From: Planctomycetales bacterium
GTDB lineage: Bacteria > Planctomycetota > SBBH01
Direction: 5' to 3'
Assembly (NCBI GenBank): GCA_005239795.1
Contig: SBBH01000168.1
Span: forward strand, 1-16,827
Length of the DNA stretch: 16,827 nt
Part shown: piece after piece, positions 14,839 through 16,827 of the stretch
Layout: every line of letters begins with the position of its first letter
Position numbering within the stretch: the stretch's first letter is position 1
Notes under the pieces: model-generated
Databases searched by the model: none
Told to the model about the DNA's origin: nothing
What the model saw: only the letters and a program-made list of their open reading frames with translations
Program-made: the position numbers and the translations under genes

Positions 14839-15612
14839 GTGACCTCTTTTTCCGGAAGGGTCGTCGTGATCACGGGGGCCGGGAGCGGCATCGGCCGGGC
14901 GCTGGCGCTTTCGCTCGCGAAAGAGGGAGCGCACCTGTGCCTCATTGGGCGGACCGCCTCCAAGCTGGAAGCGGTCCGTCGGGAGATCCTCGCGGGCAGA
15001 GGGAAAGCGGACGCCTTCCCCTGCGATGTCTCACAGAAAGGTGAGGTCGAGACCGCCTATCAAAAGATCCAGGGCACCGTCGGAGTCCCTTATGCGCTCT
15101 TTCTGAACGCCGGCATCGGAGAGGCCGGGATCGTCCAAAACTTCAACGTCGAGGCGGCTCGACGGGTTTTCGACGTGAATTTCTTCGGCGTCCTCAATTG
15201 GATGCACTACGCCCTCCCCGACCTACAGAAGACGAACGAGGGGATGATCGTCGCCGTGTCGTCGCTCTTCGCCTACAAGGGGTTTCCGGGGATCGCCGCG
15301 TACTGCGCCTCGAAAGCCGCCCTCATGAGTTTTTTTGAGTCCGCCCGGGTGGATCTCAAGGCCACGCGGATCCGCCTCGTGACGGTCTTTCCGTTGTTCG
15401 TGGAAACCGACATGTCGGGGTACGACGCCTCCCGCTCCCGCTGGATCTGGTCGAGCGCCGAGGCGGCCGCCGAAAAAATCCTCCGGCAGATCCAGCGGGG
15501 AAAAAATGTCGTCGTATTTCCCCGCCGCTTCTATGCCCTGATGCTATTCTTAAGAGGGATCCCGGACGGCCTGTATGTGCGCCTCTGGCGGTGGGCAAGC
15601 CCCGGAACTTAA
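14839..15612 (+). CDS. Classical short-chain dehydrogenase/reductase
   Basis: A 257-residue protein from GTG 14839. The cofactor motif is TGAGSGIGR (12-20). NAG is at 90-92, the structural Asn is in FDVNFFG (N114), the catalytic Ser is in VAVSS (141-142), and Y155xxxK159 lies in YCASK. PLFVETDM (185-192) follows. The hydrophobic/basic end (FPRRFYALMLFLRGIP) is common in SDRs acting at membranes on lipid substrates. It is expected to reduce a ketone or oxidise an alcohol with NAD(P)H. GTG 14839 is chosen because SxFSGRVVVITG is the normal SDR N-terminus. An in-frame GTG at 14794 would add 15 unrelated residues encoded by the repeat. It is followed after 5 bases by the first TIGR04076-like gene. 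Confidence 0.93.
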   Translation: MTSFSGRVVVITGAGSGIGRALALSLAKEGAHLCLIGRTASKLEAVRREILAGRGKADAFPCDVSQKGEVETAYQKIQGTVGVPYALFLNAGIGEAGIVQNFNVEAARRVFDVNFFGVLNWMHYALPDLQKTNEGMIVAVSSLFAYKGFPGIAAYCASKAALMSFFESARVDLKATRIRLVTVFPLFVETDMSGYDASRSRWIWSSAEAAAEKILRQIQRGKNVVVFPRRFYALMLFLRGIPDGLYVRLWRWASPGT

Positions 15613-15617
15613 GCGAC

Positions 15618-16133
15618 ATGAGCGACCCCGTCTGCGACATCAATGACCTCTCGGTCCGCCTCACGGTGGCGAAGCCCGGAGCGTGCACCCAGCACGCCCC
15701 GGGACAGACCCGTCGGTTGAACGAGCTCCTGCCGCACAACATGTGCATCTATCTCTACAACGCGATCTTTCCCTATTACGTCACGCTGACCTCCGGAGGA
15801 CGCTTCAAATGGGTCCGGGAAGGAGAGGGCGTTCTCATGCAGTGCCCCTCCCCCGTGGGATGCGTCGTCACGAGCGTTTCGCAAAACGAAAAGGGAGACG
15901 GGGTCGTCGCCAAGGTGATCCGCGTCAAGGGGCCGTGCCCGAAGAACCACGCCGTCGGGGATGTCCTGGAGATCACGCAGGAGAAAAGCCGCTTCTGCCT
16001 GCGGGCCTTGGGGGGGATGATCCCTTACCTCCTATTGCGGGCGAAGGACCGGGCGTTCCCGTGGAGCGATTCCTCGGCGGTCCGATGCGCCGGGTGCGAC
16101 GCGAACTTCCGCCTGGAGCGCGAGACGTCATGA
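15618..16133 (+). CDS. Small cysteine-rich protein with two TIGR04076-like domains
   Basis: A 171-residue protein with no signal peptide or membrane segment. It reads as two copies of one fold of about 75 residues. Copy 1 spans about 11-86 (C23, C43, C76) and copy 2 about 95-167 (C107, C127, C157). Each copy has a V-rich strand, Cys followed by a basic/His-G turn (GPCPKNHAVGD in copy 2), a second Cys, an IFPYY or MIPYL helix, an F.W motif (GRFKW, AFPW), and a third Cys in a closing strand. The second copy matches what I recall of the uncharacterised TIGR04076 family. Three equally spaced cysteines suggest metal binding, but function is unknown. It starts 5 bases after the SDR stop, and its own stop overlaps the next start (ATGA). 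Confidence 0.85.
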   Translation: MSDPVCDINDLSVRLTVAKPGACTQHAPGQTRRLNELLPHNMCIYLYNAIFPYYVTLTSGGRFKWVREGEGVLMQCPSPVGCVVTSVSQNEKGDGVVAKVIRVKGPCPKNHAVGDVLEITQEKSRFCLRALGGMIPYLLLRAKDRAFPWSDSSAVRCAGCDANFRLERETS

Positions 16134-16732
16134 GCCAATGCAATTCCTGTTTCGATCGCGACGCCTACCAGCTCGAGATGAGCCGGATGGGGAAGATCTG
16201 CAAATACCACAAGCGCCTGGGCCAGGAGTTCACCCATCGGGAGGTCGTCAAGGACTTCTGCGAGGACGCCTTCTTTCACGCCTATCCGTACTGCCTGGCC
16301 CTCTTCTATGACGCCCCCTTCGGGAAATCCAAAGGGGAAGTCCGGTTAAACTGCCCCCATCCCGACGGCATCCAAATGGAAATCCAGCGTGTTCCGATCC
16401 ACTCCTGGTGGTACCGCACCTGCAAGCGGCTTTTCATGCGGTGGATTTCCAAGGTGCTGGTCGAACCGGACTGGGCCGATTGGAACGTCCGGGTGCGGGT
16501 GACCAACAATTCCCCCGCCTGCCCCTTGAACTATAAAAAAGGGGATGCCTATTTCATGAATATCCAGGACTTGAAGACTCTCTGCCCCGCCTCTTTCCAC
16601 GGGATGTACCCGATGCTCCTGCAGGTGAACCAGGGGCTTCCGATCGAATGTCAGCCGCCGACCGGCGAGGTCTCGATCCACTGCCCGGACCACGAGGGGC
16701 AGGAATACAAGATTGCCTCGCCTAAAGCCTAA
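16130..16732 (+). CDS. Second cysteine-rich protein with two TIGR04076-like domains
   Basis: A 200-residue protein whose ATG overlaps the preceding stop, so the two are surely co-translated. Domain 1 is about residues 13-87 (C24, C44, C75; HAYPYCLALFYDAPFG; CPHPDG). Domain 2 is about 118-195 (C131, C152, C185; LCPASFHGMYPMLLQ; CPDHEG). The LCPA.FH..YP...Q and CPD blocks of domain 2 are the clearest TIGR04076 match in the window. The domains are joined by an aromatic/basic helix (HSWWYRTCKRLFMRWISKVL, 91-110) that could lie on a membrane or bind the partner protein. A CNSC pair at 4-7 adds further cysteines. The same domain pairing as in the upstream protein suggests gene duplication of a two-domain unit and perhaps a heterodimer. 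Biochemical role unknown. Confidence 0.86.
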   Translation: MSQCNSCFDRDAYQLEMSRMGKICKYHKRLGQEFTHREVVKDFCEDAFFHAYPYCLALFYDAPFGKSKGEVRLNCPHPDGIQMEIQRVPIHSWWYRTCKRLFMRWISKVLVEPDWADWNVRVRVTNNSPACPLNYKKGDAYFMNIQDLKTLCPASFHGMYPMLLQVNQGLPIECQPPTGEVSIHCPDHEGQEYKIASPKA

Positions 16733-16785
16733 GAAATTATCCCAAAAGTGGTGAGGTGCGCTGATCCGATCTATCTGGTAGCCAG

Positions 16786-16793
16786 AAAGGAGG
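16786..16793 (+). promoter_or_regulatory. Strong Shine-Dalgarno for the gene starting at 16800
   Basis: AAAGGAGG with a 6-base spacer before ATG 16800 is the best ribosome binding site in the window. It argues that a real gene begins here. A short CTGG-TAG-CCAG hairpin lies just upstream (about 16775-16785). Confidence 0.7.
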
Positions 16794-16799
16794 CTGCCG

Positions 16800-16827
16800 A
16801 TGGGACGGAAAGCGAGGATGGGGACAC
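16800..16827 (+). CDS. Start of a gene cut by the window edge, possibly a Y1-type transposase
   Basis: Only nine codons are visible (MGRKARMGT). The strong ribosome binding site makes a real start likely. Short N-termini of the form M-x-RK-x-R are frequent in REP-associated or IS200-like Y1 transposases. That would fit the perfect palindrome at 792-822, but nine residues cannot establish a family. Confidence 0.4.

Overview
The window is a compact stretch of GC-rich bacterial DNA (about 60% G+C by eye) with short intergenic gaps, frequent stop/start overlaps and genes on both strands. It contains no ribosomal or other taxonomic marker, so I do not assign a phylum. Six iron-sulfur radical SAM enzymes suggest an anaerobic or low-oxygen bacterium, although one gene belongs to the membrane di-iron desaturase superfamily, whose members normally use O2. 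No rRNA, tRNA or CRISPR array was seen.

Layout. At the left end are the start of a large membrane protein on the minus strand (1-685), a 246-base gap with a strong perfect hairpin (792-822), an extended-SDR NAD(P)-dependent reductase/epimerase (932-1939) and a 695-residue polytopic membrane protein that looks like a GT-C glycosyltransferase (1885-3972, minus). The last two genes overlap tail to tail. The core is a five-gene plus-strand run of radical SAM enzymes (4026-10376): three with an N-terminal cobalamin-binding (B12) type region and two with SPASM-like C-termini. A minus-strand membrane-anchored family 2 glycosyltransferase follows (10378-11577), then a class I SAM methyltransferase (11655-12476). 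The right part holds a membrane desaturase/hydroxylase (12691-13524), a sixth radical SAM enzyme (13535-14635), a classical SDR (14839-15612) and two adjacent small cysteine-rich proteins (15618-16732), each apparently two copies of the TIGR04076 domain. The last bases carry a strong ribosome binding site and the first codons of another gene (16800 onward), possibly a transposase.

A diverged repeat of about 210 bases (12474-12690 and 14633-14838) flanks the desaturase/radical SAM pair. Each copy begins at the stop codon of the upstream gene and ends at the start codon of the downstream gene. Each has near-perfect inverted arms.

The gene content (B12 radical SAM enzymes, one resembling hopanoid-associated HpnJ; reductases; a desaturase; a methyltransferase; glycosyltransferases; multi-pass membrane proteins) fits a pathway that builds or tailors a membrane lipid or glycolipid. 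No polyketide synthase, NRPS, terpene cyclase or recognisable RiPP precursor lies in the window, so the substrate is unknown. The combination is not one I recognise as a described pathway.
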